The translations under genes and the position numbers were made by a program. Under the pieces are notes generated by a model. The model ran no database searches, was not told where the DNA came from, and saw nothing but the letters and a program-made list of their open reading frames with translations. From Gorsachius magnificus (lineage: Eukaryota; Chordata; Aves; Pelecaniformes; Ardeidae): a DNA stretch of 64,000 nt. Positions 23,101 to 35,988 of this stretch are shown piece by piece (position 1 is the first letter of the stretch; each line of letters opens with the position of its first letter). Where the stretch lies: assembly GCA_034008185.1 (NCBI GenBank), contig CM067082.1, positions 122,761,988 to 122,825,987 of the forward strand, read 5' to 3'.

Positions 23101-26100
23101 AGCTTCTATCTACTACAAAATCAATTACACAAAAAATAAACTACACACGCTCTGAAGTTTTCTCATATGAATGCGTCCCATCCCATCATTGGACTGCAAA
23201 GTATGTTTGTTTTCTCAATAAAATATGCAAAGCACAGAGCTGAGAAAAACTGAGATGAAAAGGGAAACAGAAAAATCGGGAGAGAAGGCTGGCAGAATAA
23301 ATGACTCTATTAGAACCACACTTTCCTAAAACCCCAATATTTGTCCAATGAGACAAGCAACCAGGGTTCTCTTTTGGTGTGTGCATTTTTCCATTTTCCT
23401 TTGCTGAGTGCATTGAGTAAACAGGACAAATGGCCATTAAATGATAGAAATCATTTAACAATAATAAAGCAAAAGAATGTAATAAAAATCTAGAAATTTG
23501 GGGCAAATGTATACACAGGAAAAGTTGGGCAAAAGTTTGTCTTTTGAAAATCACATGTTATTCCCATTAAGTGTAACATGATATGGATGGCTGAATAAAA
23601 TCGGGGCTATGTGAGCTGGGATTTTCTTAGAAGATTTGGGCCTGGTTTAGCACATGTTTTATACCAACAGAGCTGTTTCAGTTAAGAAAACAAAAATAAA
23701 CCCCAGCAGGTTGCAAACACCCGTCCTTTCCTGGCGCGAGCAGCGCTGGTGCCCCTTCCTGCCCTGGTCCCACCGCCCCTCAGCAGGGCATCCCTGCTCG
23801 GGCTGCGGCTAAGGCTGCTGCTGCGGGAAGTCTGTGCTCACCTTGACTTCACTGATGGGAAGTTAAGGAGAGCTGTAGGATTTATGTGATGAAAAGAAGT
23901 TGTATTTCATATTCAGGGGTAAGAGTAATGCATTTCGAGTAGGTCAGGAAAAGAGGTCTTTTGTTGGCAGAAGGCACTCCGCACAAAAGGTTTGGCTGGT
24001 AAAAATGTGCCTGAATGTGAGACAAGTATTTGGAAGTCCCTGAAAATCCCAGACCCAATGTGTGATGTTTTCAAAGAGCTCGATGAAGGTTGTCTAACCA
24101 AATTGGGTGTTAGGCTTTGCTGCCTGCCCCCTGTTCCCTGCCACAGCAGCTGGGAGCTACTGCTGCCCCTCACGGCACCGGTGACACGACCCCCTTCCAT
24201 CCAGCCAAAACTTGTACCCCCAAAGATGAACTGGCGTGGTGATGCAGAAGCAGGCACAGCCACAAGGCCTTTCACGGATCAGGGTTAGACACCAGTGCGC
24301 TAAACCTTTGCCCTGGCGCTAAGTGCCCCAAGCAATGGTATTGCAAGCCGCCAATTCCGTTTGAAGTCAGCACCTCTGGAATTCGAGCCATAATTTAAGG
24401 GCCTCAGCGAGAATATAAAAACCTAACTTTAGGCTCTTCACTTTATAACTCTTGGCACGAGAGCCCGAGACAAAAAGCAGAGCAGAAGCAAAGAGTATTA
24501 CTGCTATTACTGTGCCATGTGCACCAGCAAAATATATCAATATGTGAATACACAGAAATGAGAGGAGGGAGACAGAGATGATATGCTTTTAATATATCCG
24601 AAGCACCAGAAAACCTTTCATGAGCAGGAACAAGACAGAGTTCATGAAAAGGTAAACCCCAGAATAAATTATGAAGCTCATTCCATTAGAGGTATGTATT
24701 AAATACCATATGTAGGTATAGGGTTGGTTTTCTTTTCCTTTTTTCTTCCCCCCTCCGCCCCCAGAAATCATTTAGCAAGTGGCAGATATCTCTTCCTTCT
24801 AGGTTATACTCTCCCATGCCATATTTATTGAGGTGAAAGACATCTGCCTTGAAAATCATAAAGTGTTGGGTTTTTTTTTAAAATATATATGAAACACAGA
24901 TAAGGGGCTAGATTTGGTGCAAGGGTAACTTGAGTGAAGCCAATGCAGTTGCACCACCAAATAACTTGTCTCACCATTTTTATTAACGCATATGCCTGTA
25001 TTGTATTTAGCCTTTATTATTCTGCAAGGGCAAACACATGGGCATTCATTGTGTGTACAGCAGAAGCCCACTAGCCCAAACACTTGGGATTGTATGACCA
25101 TTTGGGTAAGCAAAAACGTTACTACAATGTGGCAGTTGTTAATATGTGTGCATGTTCTGCTTTTTCCCTGAAAACAAATATTTGGGGCAGAAGACAGAAC
25201 ACAAAAAATTGTATTTTTGGCATTATGCATATTAACTGTAAGAAGTCTTGTGCAGGCAATGACGGGAGCAAGAAGCAGCAGAAGGATTGCATTTAGGTAA
25301 CCATCATCAGAGAACCCCATCTCCTAGACCAGGTTTGCACTGCTGGGTACCACAGATCCACCTCTGCAAACGAGACTTACAACCAACACTGAAAACCTGG
25401 GCAGGTCTCTCTCAGTCTCTAACTTGACATTCTGGGCAACCACTTGGACAACATAAAATGATCCAGTATTTCAGTTCAGGGAACAACTGCTGTTCAGTGT
25501 GATGGGCACCTTTTGAGGAGCAGCTGGTACATGGCACATTGAAGCATACAGGGAAGGGGTGCAGGACAGCTTGGTGGTAGAGATGGGACCTAAAAGGAGG
25601 TGATTAACCCTGAGCCTCTCCTGGATGTGTGGAGGAGAAGCTGAACTTTTACAAGAATAAAATTGCTGGAGGGATTTTTTGGTTAGGTGTCTAATCCCTT
25701 GCTGGTGCAGGCAGACACATCATATGACCTTTGTAAACTTCCTAGGCTAAGGGGGGGATTCAGATCAGGATGGCGAGCAGCAGCCCAAATTGGGGTAGTA
25801 GCTCAACCTCAGATGATGGACTTGGGGAGGAGAATGGGAGAGAAAGATGGAGCAGAAAGATGGAAGGTGCTTAAATACAGTGAAAACACTGGGAAATGGG
25901 AGTAATTCTGCCTTTTTTCATTAAACTTCTCACCTCTCAACATCAAGGCCCAATTGTAATGTAAAGGACAAATATCTTGGGCATTTGCTGCTGAAGCTGA
26001 CCAATGTGCCAGCTTTTCCACACTTCTTGATAATCATATACAAATGTCGGAAGGACCTTGGGAGCACATGAAGCAGTGTCTGGGCTCTGTGGTGTTTAGC

Positions 26101-26639
26101 CTTACATGTTCTCATACCACCCCTTCTGCAGTGGGTCCATGCTGGGCATTCCCCATGGACTGCTACCTCGAGTGCATCCTTCCAAAGGTGGACAGGGAAG
26201 CAGAGAGCAAACAGGAGAGATCCCAGGGGTGATGCATCGCTGATGACTGCACCCAGTTGCAGACATATTTTATACCTGCCACATTTCCCTGGTGCACTTC
26301 TTCCAACCTCTTGCTCTGTGCAATATCAGAGAAGTCAAGAAAGGTCAGGAAAAAGTTCCCAAGTCATGTGGAAGCACGGAATTTAGAGTGAGCCAGATGG
26401 AAGAAGAGTTTCTCTGATTTATTATGGACTGTTGGGCAGATAAGAGTGTGCAAGAGATAAGGCAGGGGAGATCTCTTAACCCCTTATCTGCCTTTTGGCA
26501 CCAAGCATATTTCAAGGTAGATAGGTGGCCTCTAAAAAGTTAAGTTTTTGTCAACAGTTGCCACATCCTACACAACTTTCCCACATGCCTCCACGCTCTC
26601 TTCGTCTGGGAATAGGAAACAACTGTTGCTACAGGGAGG
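20111..26639. other. Non-coding stretch with small GC-rich patches, no gene recognised
   Basis: No exon or RNA gene is recognised in these 6.5 kb. Small GC-rich patches occur at about 20.64-20.80 and 23.72-23.83 kb, too short to call CpG islands. Minor low-complexity items are an AAC run at 22506-22520, poly(A/T) runs near 20410, 21072, 22825 and 24868, and a C/T-rich run near 24745. Confidence 0.5.
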
Positions 26640-27160
26640 TAAATGGCGGTGTTAATCACTCGGAGATCATTCCATAGAGCAAGGCATATTATGATTTATT
26701 CTCACCAGTCAAGAATTTGCCCCTTGGCAATAGCAATTGCAATCCAAATTCCCAGGTAAGCAGGAAAGCGCTCTCGGTGCGGGCAAGTGTGAATATGGAC
26801 TTTTGTGTGCAAGGATACCTGGCAGCTTTAAACATTTGGGAAGTGTATCTATTAATTTATTTTTTTTGTTTATAAACACACATCTGTTACTTGAGTTTCT
26901 ACTTTTCGGTGAATTTATGATGATAGCCCATCTGCAGAAGCCCTGGGGCTTTTTTTGTGGAGGTACTGCCTTTAAAGTTTCAAGAAGTCACTGGTGAGTG
27001 CAGCATAAATATTAACCAGGTTGAATCTGCCAGAGGCATCACACGGTGTGCAGTGATGTGACTTGCAGAATTTTGCTGTCTGATAAAGCTTATGGAAAAT
27101 TCCCTCAATAGATTTATTTATGGCAGCAGATTAAACCAGACTCCAAGCAGACTGCGCTCC
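26640..27160. promoter_or_regulatory. Candidate conserved non-coding block with a donor-like site
   Basis: Two motif-dense segments, about 26.64-26.76 and 27.00-27.16 kb, contain GTTAATCACT, ATTATGATTTATT, AGCAATTGCAATCC and TTTATTTATGGC phrases (the last contains TTTATGG, a Hox/Cdx-like core). At 26753-26761 a perfect 5' splice donor, CAG/GTAAGC, occurs on the plus strand, but no exon can be defined to its left. The regulatory call is inference from texture. Confidence 0.28.
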
Positions 27161-27734
27161 ATAGGTTCAAGAAAGAATTTCTAATTTATTAGAGATTTCT
27201 TTGTTTTTCGCTATCACATTTCAGTCACGTTTTTACTCTTGATAAGCAATTGGTTCCCTCCTTGGGGAGCATGGGGAGGTAGTTCCTGCCTTGAAATTCT
27301 TGGAAGGACAGATAAATCGCTTGAGTTTAAGCTTTTTAAAGGAGCCTTCCTGTAAATACTTTAGGCACAATGCACACATTTTAAAATTTTTCCTACTCTG
27401 TTCCTTTGCTGTTGGAAATACAGAATCTTTTTTCAGTTTCTTGCAATTTGCTTCTGTTTTGTGTTTGTGATGGGTGTAAGGGCTCTCCTGCTTCCCACTC
27501 AGTCCCATCACCGTCAGCACGGAGAAGGGTCCAGGCTTTTGGGGACGCGGCTAGCAAGAGTTCCTGGAGACGTGACGGGGGAAGACAGCGGCAGACCTCC
27601 TCGCAGTGGTGCCTGCTTGCATTCCTGCTGTCGGCTAGAGCAAAGTCAGTGCAGTGCTTCGCTGAGAGCCAGCTTTGGAAAAAGGCACCAGCAAAGTGTG
27701 AAAGATTCGCTGCCAACAAGCAAGAAGGTCAACA
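27161..27734. other. Non-coding stretch with CpG-richer patch
   Basis: From about 27.48 to 27.72 kb the sequence has roughly eight or more CpGs, including GGGGACGCGG and GACGTGACGGGG phrases, against a CpG-poor background. Overlapping frames of 108-134 codons run here in different phases without any domain. It could be a weak, decaying CpG island or an untranslated exon, but I cannot support a gene. Confidence 0.35.
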
Positions 27735-27772
27735 TTTTTTTTTTTCATTTTTTTTTTCTTCTTTTCTTTTTC
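27735..27772. repeat. T-rich tract
   Basis: About 38 bases, nearly all T with a few C and one A, form a low-complexity pyrimidine tract directly after the CpG-richer patch. Confidence 0.9.
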
Positions 27773-30700
27773 CTAATTCATTTTTGAGGGAGGAAAATAT
27801 GACTGTTTAAAGAGTTTCTTTGCAAAGGCAGAATGTGCTGAAATGCAACTGCAAGGAACCCCTCTGAGAAGAGATATCGCTCTTATATCGAGCTGCCAGT
27901 TGAGATTATCTGCAGTGGACGTCCTGAGAGACCAGCAGGAATTCTTTTCCACCAAAGACAGATGGAGGCTTCCCATTCAAATATTTTAAAAGCTGTAGAG
28001 AATTAAAAATAGAAGCCCCGCTTAAGGAGGAGAGACTCCTTTGGGGGGTACTTTGTTTGCTTTGGTTTATATCTCCCTGGGTTGGAATGTAGTAAAAAAC
28101 TGAAGAAATTAGAGTCTTGCAAAGAAATGTAACCTCATACAAAACTGAAGGGCAAGGAGCTCAGTTTGCGTTCTGGTTTTATAATCAGCTCTGTTTATAG
28201 TAGGAAAGAAATATCCCCTTCTTGAATTCAGTGTGTGCAGCTTTTCTTAGCTGTTCCCTCTTTAGGTAAACATTAAAGGAAATATGTCTTCAATAATTTA
28301 TTATTAAGAGAGCAACTAATGGCAAATGCAGGTGTATACCACGGGCATGGTGGTGTTATATACACCAACATATATAAGAGAGTGGCAGTTTTCTCATGGA
28401 GTTTTTTACTGATAGCATGCATTCAAGTAAGCGAAGCCACACAGAAATGGAACTCAGTGAAGGGGAGAAACACGGGGGGTGGTTCAAAACCCTGCCCTGA
28501 GCCGCCTCATTGCATTAAACTGTTTTGACACCCTTACGTGGCCTCCAGAGATACTGTATATTTCCTTGGAAGGGAGATTACATGGTAATAGGGCTTTTAA
28601 TTACATTGGACTGAAATATCTTTCATATTTATTTTCTGCTTATGGTGCCCATAATTCTTCAAGGCCACAGTCTGCAGCTAATGGACAGCTAAAGCTAAAG
28701 GCATCTAAAACACCTACCCTTAACTCTGGCATATATGCCCCATGTTTAAGACACTATTTCCTATATTTTAAATTTAGAAGGAATAGGGACCCGCTTGATC
28801 TTTCTTTCCCTTCTAGGTTTAATTCTCTTGTGCCATGAGAGTTTTTAGAAGCAGGGTGGGTATTTTCCGTGCATCTGTGGATTGATTTTCCAAAGTCTGG
28901 GGGCAAATTTTGCTGTCATGAAGATGAAATTTGTAGCTGTACCACAGAAACCGTCTCTTCCATGTTGCAACCCAGTGTGCAGAGGCACAGGCAAGGGCGA
29001 GGCAAAAATTGTATCTGCACTTGAGATTCATTTTTCCAAATATCAGCTTCTGCATGAACATATTGTTGTCCTGTGTATTTTATAAAATAAATGTAGTCTG
29101 ATATCATCCCCTTGAGATTCAAAGATTCAAGATTTTCAGCTGTGGGTCAATGCTCCCAGGAACGCTCTCCTTTGGCAAGGCAGTGGTGCAAGGTTGTTGG
29201 TGTCCTTCTTCGGCAGCTTTTGTGGGTTCCTCTGCCTGAGGCCCCCAGTGGCGATCCCCCTGCTCCATCACCACGATGCTCCTGGGCATGAGGTGCTGTA
29301 GCAAGGAAAGCTGTTCCCTTGCGGGGGCACACAGGCATCTGGGAGGGAGGAGGAGAGCAAAAGCCGAGACTGTGGTACCTGCTATTTTAGGTGGTGATGG
29401 GTTGTGCTCTCCTTGGTTTCTCCAAACAGGAGGTCCAAGCAGCCTGGCATGTGTGCACTCTGAGGCTTTCCAGGGATGCTTTGGGTAGTGTGAGGCAGAG
29501 CCGAAGGGTAGAAGATGCAGAGCTTGCATTTACAGAGCAGCCATGGGGATCCCTTTGGCTACACAAAATATAGAGGCCATCCAAGACGACTAACCCATCA
29601 TCCACGATCCCTGGCTTTCACACTCTGAATCTCAAATGTACAGATGGTTCTTATGGGTCATCAACCAAACCTGAGTTAAAAAGGGAGATGTGATTAGTAC
29701 TGCACTGTTTAATGTATGCAGGCAACCCATTTCAGCTCTAGCTAAAGAAGAATGGCTCTAGCTACAGACACCCACTACAATGGCAAATTGCTCCCACCTG
29801 CTTATCATATGTGTAAGGCTCTGAAGAGGCAACATGCTATATAATTGCTAGGCATCATCACAATTAATCATTTCCCGCATGGAAACTGAAATATGGTAAA
29901 TATATTGGTTGCAACTGAATATTATCACCTGATGCAGACACAGCTCACCTCTCTTTGCTTGTTATGCCAACAAAGAAATGTGCATGATGCCGCCACCTCC
30001 ATTTCCTCAGCTGGTATATGAGGAGCCTGCATCTTTGTTTCTGTGCTCGCTTGATGTTCTCCTCTTCCTTGGTGTCACCCTGGGCTGGATTCTGTCCTGG
30101 CTCAGCGCACCTACCTAACCCAGCCCAATTCAGTGGGAGTGGGAATGCTTTTTAGTTAGTTTCATCTTTTTTGAATGTTCAAGAGAAAATACTTGTCTTA
30201 GCTTTAGCTAATATTTTTCTCAGAAGGAGGCAGGCTGCTAAGTATTTGATCAGGTGTGTTGCCATTTGGTGATCCCCCTGGTAAGCAGAATGTGCTGTCC
30301 TGACTCCTGTCCAGCCCAGGGCTGGAGGGACCATCTCATCAAATATTAAGCTATCTAGGCTCTGTTAATGCCACAACTTTCACAACATTTCCTTGCAATG
30401 ATATCATGTGAAATTACTGGTATTATGTTGGTCTACACCTGAGCTGAAGCCTACACTTTGTCCTGGCTCTTTTTGCACAGCCTAAGCAAGACTCTCCATT
30501 AGAGGATCAGGGCTATAGGACAGGTCCCATCTTGTGTAGGGAAAATAGGGGAGTTTTCTCAAAAGAGCAATGTATTTATTTCCTTTTTAAGCTTTTTAAG
30601 GTAGTCTAGGCTTTGCAGAGACATGAGGTTTCTGCTTTACAAAATCAGTCCTGGCTCTTACTGCTTTAGATGTGTGTGGTCACACCTCTGCAGGCCAGTT

Positions 30701-32569
30701 GTGTTGGAAAAAGAAAAGCCCTTGACATCCTTAGCCAGGCATAGCTAGGTGTATGCCTGCAAAAGGGAAAAGCAATGGAGAATTAGACTTGCCAACCCAG
30801 TAACTTGGTAAAGTGAATGTTAACAGCTTTATGGTTGATCAAACAGCATTTTTGTGTCAATTTACCCAGGTCAGTCACAGAAATTTTGCCCCACAGCTGA
30901 CAACATTTTCAGTGTTTTCAAAGAGGCGTAACCGTATTGCCCACGGAACTGCATTACTTCAGCTACACTGATATATTTACAGCAGAAATATTTTTATGAA
31001 TGGGTTCAACTACACAAATCCTATTAAACAACACCTGGCTGGCTGGTTAGCATTTTGAGAAATGACCACTGGTTTATCATTTTAATCTCAGTTTAATCTC
31101 AGCTTGGGGTTTTTCTGCTCTTTTACCATGCTCTCCCCCTGGCCACCGCATCCTATTGCGATCCAAACCCTGACCCATGTGTATGTGGCTTGCCAGTGTC
31201 CAGCTGAGGGGTGGAAATGACCACCGCAAACAGAGAAAAGGAATGATAATTGTAAGTTATTTTTTATCAGTTGTGCTTACAAGGCAGTATCAGCAGCCCT
31301 GGTTTACACTGTAAAACCTTTGCCAGCAAAAGCAGCAAAGCCTCCCTGTGGAGATGCAGCTTATACTGGCAAAAGGACTTTTTCTGCTTGCATATTTAGA
31401 CCACCTCTTGGGATGGCTTAATTTACACTGGCAAAAGACAGCCTTTTGCTGGTTTCATTGTTTACCACGCATTTGTTTGGTGGGGGTTTTTTTCCCCTTT
31501 TTTTTGCCAGCATAGCTAAGTCAGCTAGGGGTAGAAAGTTTTCCTCTTGTATCTGCACAGTCAAAATGTTTCTTTACAGGCCTGACCTTACTCATTAGAA
31601 CTTCTGTTTCTGGGATGTGAGGAAAGATGGACAATGTATTCTCAGATTTCCTGCAGGGTCTTCAGCATGCACAAAACCAGATCCTGTCTGGATTACTGCA
31701 GGATTCCCCAACATTAATTAAATTGTTGTAGCCTTCAGACAAAACACACACGTTCATTCTCCGGAGCTAGTTCTTATTGGTAGCAGCATATGGAGTTCCC
31801 AAAATGTAGGACTAGAAATGTTTCCTATACTTAAGGCAGGAGACTCACAAGCAGATGTGCTACCTGCAGTCATCTGCAGGAGAACAAGGAGATCATGACT
31901 GGATTCGAAACTCACTGAAACAAAAGCCATTTGGCTTCAATGCACTTCAGCCAAGGGCTTGGCTACTTGAAAGAGAAAAGCTCCACACCACTTCTGCACT
32001 GTCCTGCTGTGCTAATTCTCCAGGGGCTTCACAAGGCAAGATTGCTGTACGACTCTGCTACATTTCATTCCTGCTGCCCTTATTCTGTAGAGCTCAGTGA
32101 AAGACAGCCAGGTGATGAGAAGGATTTCTGCTGCACAGAATAACCCTGGGATGTGACTTTTCACACCGCCCTGCTACCTGGTGAGAAAAAGTCCACAGAG
32201 GTGGTAATGAATTGCTGATAGACACAAACCTTTTTAACTTAGGAAGCCTGTGACATAATTGATGGATAAAAATGAAATTATGCAGGAATTTTTAAAGCTT
32301 TCTGCAGTACCATATATCCTGTTTTGCTTATTGTATTCCTCTGTAACGCCTCTCCCTGTGTTTCCTATTCTTCTGTCATTCTGCCTGAGCTGTGAGGGTA
32401 CAGAAACCTGCCCTTGTTTCCCACCAAAAGAGCAGGAATGGCAAAGAACAGGGGCAGGAACAGGCTGGTCTATAAAATAAGAGAACATCTCCACAGGTGA
32501 CAATGTTTCAGAAGCTAAGTACGTTACTGAAATAATCAGCAACTTCATTATCTTCCTGAGCAGCACAAG
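27773..32569. other. Non-coding stretch, no gene recognised
   Basis: No exon, RNA gene or named repeat is supported. A perfect 11-bp tandem duplication (TTTAATCTCAG twice) lies at 31081-31102. The frames here are short and overlap across strands. Confidence 0.5.
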
Positions 32570-32606
32570 TATATATATATATGTGTGGGTGTATATATCT
32601 ATATAA
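32570..32606. repeat. TA/TG microsatellite
   Basis: An alternating TATATA run at 32570-32582 is followed by TGTGTGGGTG and another TATATA stretch. It is an imperfect dinucleotide microsatellite and is likely polymorphic. Confidence 0.9.
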
Positions 32607-34167
32607 AGGAATCCTAGAAATCCTTTTTTTCTGTAAGCAGCACTTATTCCTACCTTCCACACAGATATGTGTGTAATACCCATACTCTGTGTTATCACAG
32701 CAAGCTGATATCTAAGGCACAGTTGTGTATTTTTAGCTCAAGCCATACAGAAATATGTAAAATACCCCAAACCCAACTGGAACTGCACTCACTAAGGATA
32801 TCACTAAGCTGATGATGTCTCCTGAAATTGTTTTTCCACATTTTCCAAGCGCTGGCGAGGGGATATATTAAGGCCCAGAGGAAATGAATGCCAATGCACT
32901 GCAGAGCTTAGTGCATCCTGGCAGATTTGATGTGCTTAGCAGCACGCTCTGATGCTGAAAACTGGGATGAAAAGTGGACATCATTTGCCTTCAAAAATGG
33001 ATGACTACATTTAAGCTGCCTTTTTGGAATGGTCTCAGACCCATGCCCAGGAATTTTATGTAAAAGTGATATTTGGATGGAGACTGCACTAACAATTTAA
33101 TAATACAGGCAGTGGTGTTTCATGACCAGCACTGTCAACCACACATTACCTGCGAGTCCTCAGTGAGCTTAGGTGTCCTGAGGGGCCAGAACTATCCCCA
33201 CCTCCCTGGAGGAGGTATTATAGTGAGAACAACAGCCTACCTGTCCTGAAAAGTACTCTTCTGCCTGCCCATCTGATGAACAGCATCAGGGATAGACTGG
33301 CTTACTCAGGAACAAGAAGCATCACAGACAAATACAAGGAGTGTCTATGCCTGAGTTTGAGCAGGGCGAGGTGTTCTGAAATGCTGTTTTTTTTTCTGGT
33401 GTTCTCTGTGCCCAGGGGATGGTTGGGAAGCCACAGGACTGCATCAGGACAATCTTGGCTAAGGAATTTTTCAAGGAAAGAGAAGCATTGTAGAGCTGCA
33501 CTGAGACTGTCAGCTCCAGTTGCTCAACCCCAGATGCTTGTTGTGGCATCTAAGGTGAAGTCCCTCGCCAGAGCTGCCAGAGTGAAAAAATCAACAGAGA
33601 GAAGGAGCTGCATTCTAGGCAGTGATTGCAGGCAGTTTGAATGCAGCCAGCATCATCCAGCTCCTGCTCCCTTTTATGAGATTTGGACCTCACTCTCAGA
33701 TGAAAAGATATATGTATTGGTAGTAGCGTGAAACGATGTCACTTGTTAGCAAGGCAGGAGTTAGCTGAGATTAAAACTTGTAACAGCAAAAAGAAAACAT
33801 TCATAGAATATGTATAGGAAGCATACATACAGGATAGAAAGCATTAAGATGGCAAAAGCATGTGCTTGGTCTTGAGTGGATTTTTGACTTCTTTTGCAAG
33901 AGCAGTGCTAAAAATCAGGTGAATAAACTGTTCCCATCCAATTATTAGGGCTTATGGGTTTTGATTTTTTTTTAATGAAAGAGGCATAGTTCCATTCTAC
34001 AACGTTGCATGCCATGCAGCAAATTTTCTTCAAAGAGGCAACATTCAACATTTTTACAGTGCAGAATAATATTTCACTCTAACATGTCAGTGCAGATGGA
34101 TCTGTGGCAACAGTTTTCCAAAGAAAGCAGCTGCAAAATCTAGTTCAGTTAAATCATATAGTTGTAC
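32607..34167. other. Non-coding stretch, no gene recognised
   Basis: No exon, RNA gene or repeat is supported. A 151-codon plus-strand frame at 33276-33731 has no recognisable domain and is overlapped by a minus-strand frame. Confidence 0.5.
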
Positions 34168-34275
34168 TGTATATTTGTATATGTGTATATATGCATACAC
34201 GTATGTACTTACACACATGCATGTGCACATACACATTCATATAAATATATATATAAGAAAATATAAATATATATG
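34168..34275. repeat. Alternating purine-pyrimidine tract (TA/TG/CA)
   Basis: About 108 bases are dominated by alternating purine-pyrimidine steps (GTATATGTG, CATACACGTATG, CACACATGCATGTGCACATAC, ATATATATA). The mix of TG/CA and TA steps, with self-complementary ATGCAT and TGCATG phrases, favours cruciform or Z-type structure. It is a degenerate microsatellite. Confidence 0.85.
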
Positions 34276-35379
34276 GCACTCCTTCTCTTGTCCACCCATA
34301 CACAAGAAGCACAGGGGATGAACTGTGTTTGGGCAGGAAGGGTCACACCCTGGCTGGACCATGGAGGTGCCACCATTTGCCTTTCCAATAGCCTCCTCCT
34401 GCTGCGAGGCAGACCCCTTTGTTCCAAGCCTACATGAAGAGACTTCTTGTATGGTCCTGCTGATTAAATTGGGATATGTGCCCTGTTTATTCATGTTCCT
34501 CTTCACTTGTTTGTCTCATGTTTAAATTTTAGACAGTGAACTTGTCAGATCTCGGCCCCTAAACTAATGTCAGTACATTTGGACCCTGTGCAAATACTCC
34601 TGTATAACAATTAATATAAAACACTATTAATGCAGAAGACTAATGTAATAAACTGTAGTTTGTTCTTCTTCTGTTGACATACTGGAATAAGCTCTTTCTT
34701 GTTGAAGCAATATTTGGTATTGTTTCGAGATCACTGTTTCTTGGTTTGTTTGGGATTTTTTAGCATAGCGTGGCTCTGTGACTTCAAAGATTAAGGTTGG
34801 TGCAGGATGCAATGTGGGTCTTTTGGGAGGTGCCCTGGCAAGAGAGCAGGCAGGCAATGAGGAGAGCTTGGGGGTTCACCCAGCTTAGGAACTGGCAAAG
34901 CCAGCCTTTGGAGAGCCACAGTAACATGGACATTCACCGGGGCAGCACGATGGAGGGAATTTATGCACCAAAGTCCTGTGGTACCCAGGTCTGGGAAAGC
35001 TACACGGTGCCTGTTTCCCAGGCCTTGCCTAAAACCACACCTAACAGCACTGAAGAGGTGCTCAGCAGTGTGAGAAAGTGCTACCATAGGGGAAGGTAAG
35101 AGCCAAAGAGACAGCTGAGCTCTACAGACTGGGTCATGGCCTGTGATTCTGCTTTTACCCTAATTCTACCTGTATAAAACTGCTAGTGTTGTCCAAAACA
35201 TTATACCCTCTGGCCCCCATTTTCCTAACTGGCAGAGATAAGATCACATTTACCTGCTTTTATATCTACACCAGAAAAAAGACCCTTCCTGGATCCTGGT
35301 CCCAAGCAGTACGCACCTGAGTGCCATGCTCTTTCCAGCCCAAGGTTAGCTGCCAGAATGAGCTCCTAGAAAGAAATCT
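34276..35379. other. Non-coding stretch, no gene recognised
   Basis: No gene or repeat is supported. Frames of 98-100 codons overlap on opposite strands near 34.8-35.1 kb and look like chance. Confidence 0.5.
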
Positions 35380-35750
35380 AATTAAAGCTGTCATCTCCAG
35401 ACATATTGTAAATTACCCATTTGTATGTGGCAGAGGGAAGTGCTTTCACAAGTGTCTGCTGTGTTTTTCTTAGTAAGGCATCAGCAAAGTCTGGCAACTA
35501 CCTGCTTTAATGTAATTTTAATGTAACTATCTACTGTAATGAAAATCCCTAAAATAATATCATGATAATAGCTCAAAACAGTTAAACACTATTGTAAGCT
35601 GTAGGATTTAGAATCATTACCGCAGTATCATTTTTAAAGATATTATGTCTCCTCTGTGGGATTTTCAGGTTCATATTAAGCTTGTAACACATATTAGCAA
35701 TGACTACTTCATTACATCCATTTATCGAGTGACCTCAGACACATCAGCTG
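35380..35750. promoter_or_regulatory. Candidate conserved non-coding element
   Basis: This motif-dense, AT-rich block includes TCTAATTAAAGC (about 35377-35388), two copies of TTTAATGTAA (35506-35515 and 35517-35526), CTGTAATGAAAATCC and ATCATGATAATAG phrases, and TAGAATCATTACC. There is no coding potential or simple-repeat structure beyond the 11-bp spaced duplication. It is read as an enhancer-type element on texture alone. Confidence 0.35.
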
Positions 35751-35964
35751 CCAGCTCCACCTTTGCTCAGCTCTGAACAATAGGTTGTGTGTTATTTAAG
35801 AGAGTGAGAGATTTTTGGAAACTGATGCTGCACCTCACAGTAATATTTAAGGCACATACCATTGCAGGAGGCATGGATGTGTTTCCCAGCTGTTTTCCTC
35901 CTTTCAGAATTCCTCCTGGCTGAGAAAGATTTAAAGCCCAGCAGATTCGCCCTGCCTAAGCAGG

Positions 35965-35988
35965 GAGAGAGGGAGGGAGGGAGGGAGG
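35965..35988 (+). repeat. GGGA tandem repeat, G-quadruplex-capable
   Basis: Four GGG runs separated by single A residues lie at 35971-35985 (GGGAGGGAGGGAGGG) and are followed by AGG. One-base loops make this one of the strongest possible canonical G-quadruplex motifs. It is also a simple tetranucleotide repeat. Confidence 0.9.
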
